Shown here one piece after another: positions 62,522 through 64,000 of a DNA stretch of 64,000 nt. Within the stretch, counting starts at the first letter, position 1. The number at the start of each line of letters is the position of its first letter. The notes under the pieces are model-generated. The model was not told where the DNA came from. It did not search any database and saw nothing but the letters and a program-made list of their open reading frames with translations. The position numbers and the translations under genes are program-made. Source of the DNA: Candidatus Rifleibacterium amylolyticum. GTDB lineage: Bacteria > Muiribacteriota > Ozemobacteria > Ozemobacterales > Ozemobacteraceae. The stretch covers positions 147,321 through 211,320 of the forward strand of contig JAACJG010000004.1 of assembly GCA_009917695.1 (NCBI GenBank). Reading direction: 5' to 3'.

Positions 62522-63031
62522 ATGAATCTGAATGATCCAGATATGCGCGCTTCCATGCTCAGTTTCAACCAGTTCGATAAACTGTTCAGAGAAGCGCTCG
62601 CCGAAATCCCTGAGCATTTTCGCGAAGGGGTCTCTCAGTTCATAATCGAAGAGAGTGTACATAATTACAGCAGATATATGCGTGGACTTTATGTTCTCGG
62701 CCATTACATGCCGCAAGGGCACATTGGCAATCCGGTCGTGATTCTTTATTTCGGCTCATTCATCAAGGCTTTTCCGCATTATCGCATGCCGGCTTTCAGG
62801 CGCGAAATCTCCAGGACCCTGACGCATGAGCTCCTTCATCACTGGGAACATCGTGCCGGCATCGACAACCTTGGCGACGAAGACCGCCGCCAGCTCCTCG
62901 AATGGAAAATCAACACCAATTACCGGCCTGACTCACCCTCTACCGGCAAAAACTACATCGAAGCCGCCTTCTTCGTCTACCTCGTCTTTGTCTTCGTCGG
63001 CCTTCTCGCCCGCTGGATGGGCCTGCGCTGA
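62522..63031 (+). CDS. Small zincin metallopeptidase-like protein with C-terminal membrane helix
   Basis: A 169-aa protein. RTLTHELLHHWEHRAGIDNL contains HExxHxxEH, the zinc site of minimal zincins (PF06262-like), with the His, Glu and third His at the right spacing. A C-terminal hydrophobic helix (AAFFVYLVFVFVGLLARWMG) would anchor it. Substrate unknown. It sits alone, between tRNA-Leu and cinA. Confidence 0.72.
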   Translation: MNLNDPDMRASMLSFNQFDKLFREALAEIPEHFREGVSQFIIEESVHNYSRYMRGLYVLGHYMPQGHIGNPVVILYFGSFIKAFPHYRMPAFRREISRTLTHELLHHWEHRAGIDNLGDEDRRQLLEWKINTNYRPDSPSTGKNYIEAAFFVYLVFVFVGLLARWMGLR

Positions 63032-63051
63032 ATAATCAGGGGCATTAACTC

Positions 63052-63080
63052 TGGACTTGTAAACTCTGACAAATTATAAT
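63052..63080 (+). promoter_or_regulatory. cinA promoter
   Basis: TGGACT, 17 bases, TATAAT (perfect -10). The ATG of cinA starts only nine bases after the -10, so the transcript would be leaderless or nearly so. Confidence 0.7.
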
Positions 63081-63089
63081 CGGGATATC

Positions 63090-64000
63090 ATGAATAAAAC
63101 TCTTGTAGCAGAAATAATCAGTGTCGGCACCGAATTGTTGCTGGGCGAAATCATCGATACCAATGCTGCTTTTCTTGCCGGGAAAATGCGGGATCGTGGC
63201 ATTTTCGTCTATCGCAAGTCGACGGTAGGCGATAACATGGTGCGCCTTACCGCGGCCATAAAAGAGGCTCTGCAGCGGGCCGATCTTGTGGTCATAGGCG
63301 GCGGTCTCGGCCCTACCGACGACGATATGACGCGCGAGGCCATTGCGCAGGTTGCCGGGGCTGAACCTTATCTCGATGAAGCTCTTCTCGAAAATTTGCG
63401 TCTGATGTTCGCAGCGCGCGGCCGGTCAATGCCTGACGGGAACCAGAAACAGGCCTGGTTGATAAAAGACGCCATCGCTCTGACAAACCCGGTTGGCACT
63501 GCTGCCGGCTGGTATGTCAGTCTAGCTGAAAAAGTAATAGTAGCTCTGCCGGGGCCGCCGCATGAGTTGAAGAAAATGTGGCACGAACAGGTCGAGCCGC
63601 GTCTGCCGGTTTCCGATCAGCATATCTATCATAGAACCATTCATACTTCAGGCATTGGCGAATCCGATCTCGCCGCAAGAATCAGCCAGTTTACCCGTCT
63701 GGAAAGCCCTGGGATTGGCACTTATGCAAGAAACAGCGGTGTCGATGTGAGGGTGGCCGCTGTGGCACCAACCATGGCGCAGGCACGGGCAGTAGTTGAT
63801 CCGGTTATCATGGAAATTGAAGCTATTCTGTCGCCATGGATATTTGGCTATGATGATGAAACTCTGGTTTCTGCTATCATGAAGTTGTTGCTGAAAGCCG
63901 GGCAAACCTTTTCCTGTATGGAGTCTGTCACTGGCGGAGAACTGGCAGCAGAAATCACCGACTGCCCTGGTATCAGTGCATGTTTTGCTGGATCGCTGAC
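63090..64000 (+). CDS. cinA: CinA-like protein, 3' end outside the window
   Basis: About 303 residues are visible and the frame is open at the window end. The N-terminal MoCF/MogA-like domain (VAEIISVGTELLLGEIIDTN, VIGGGLGPTDDDMTREAIAQ, PVGTAAGWYV, VIVALPGPPHELKKMW) is that of CinA, an ADP-ribose pyrophosphatase in studied members. The C-terminal part (LLLKAGQTFSCMESVTGGEL) is the start of the PncC/NMN deamidase domain, with the usual 'ESCTGG' here ESVTGG. CinA recycles NAD intermediates and is linked to competence in some species. No Shine-Dalgarno is seen. Confidence 0.92.
   Translation, partial: MNKTLVAEIISVGTELLLGEIIDTNAAFLAGKMRDRGIFVYRKSTVGDNMVRLTAAIKEALQRADLVVIGGGLGPTDDDMTREAIAQVAGAEPYLDEALLENLRLMFAARGRSMPDGNQKQAWLIKDAIALTNPVGTAAGWYVSLAEKVIVALPGPPHELKKMWHEQVEPRLPVSDQHIYHRTIHTSGIGESDLAARISQFTRLESPGIGTYARNSGVDVRVAAVAPTMAQARAVVDPVIMEIEAILSPWIFGYDDETLVSAIMKLLLKAGQTFSCMESVTGGELAAEITDCPGISACFAGSL

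Noticed and set aside
1..64000. CRISPR arrays, rRNA genes and intact insertion sequences
   Set aside because: No regularly spaced repeats, rRNA-like stretches or transposase motifs were found by eye.

Overview
The window looks like chromosomal DNA of a Gram-negative-type (diderm) bacterium. It carries three OmpH/Skp-like periplasmic proteins, a GT9 glycosyltransferase followed by a GmhB-like heptose bisphosphatase (LPS core chemistry), Hfq, trigger factor-ClpP-ClpX, NAD+-dependent LigA, SSB, ComEC/ComEA and CinA. Many signal-peptide proteins of unknown function, two clusters of type IV pilus-like pseudopilins and several extracellular or periplasmic propeller and TPR proteins surround them. 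No marker gene names the phylum. A little-sampled diderm lineage such as Candidatus Riflebacteria would fit, but that is inference.

Layout. 1-7.8 kb: OmpH-like proteins, a 1.5-kaa secreted protein and an unknown secreted protein. 7.9-14.1 kb: M20 peptidase, a tandem HD/HD-GYP protein, ssb, an ElyC/SanA-like DUF218 protein and a comEC without its metallo-beta-lactamase domain. 14.2-26.5 kb: a long minus-strand run (M28 peptidase, MazG-like protein, small membrane protein, anchored substrate-binding protein, anchored propeller, ligA, a QueE homologue without Fe-S cysteines, DUF2225 protein, two unknowns, comEA-like, SH3b-NlpC/P60, propeller). 26.6-30.2 kb: plus-strand pseudopilin cluster A. 30.2-39.2 kb: polysaccharide deacetylase, hfq, and an operon of a tubulin/FtsZ-superfamily protein, a membrane VWA protein and a secreted TPR protein behind a near-consensus promoter. 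39.3-47.3 kb: HD-GYP protein, BMP lipoprotein-type binding protein, glycine-zipper protein, TIM-barrel isomerase, Trm112-like protein, GT9, gmhB, ATP/ADP-translocase-like carrier, PfkB kinase. 47.4-51.5 kb: mtnP, clpX, clpP, tig. 51.6-57.6 kb: pseudopilin cluster B with an 864-aa secreted protein in the place PilY1 has in minor-pilin operons, then a TPR/HEAT gene split by a frameshift at an A8 run.

57.7-62.4 kb is a small genomic island inserted at the 3' end of tRNA-Leu(UAG). It has 27-bp direct repeats (one mismatch), an inner pair of near-identical 20-bp sites near each end, a broken tyrosine integrase, an XRE-S24 repressor, two envelope proteins and a coupled three-gene cassette (DUF3467-like, HicB-like, HicA-like). 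Beyond it lie a small zincin and cinA, which runs off the window.

The most promising undescribed system is the tubulin-like/VWA/TPR operon. Next are the cysteine-less QueE homologue, the ComEC variant and the island cassette. Promoters were read by eye; two of them (cinA and the 56,024 pseudopilin) place the start codon almost at the predicted transcription start, suggesting leaderless mRNAs.
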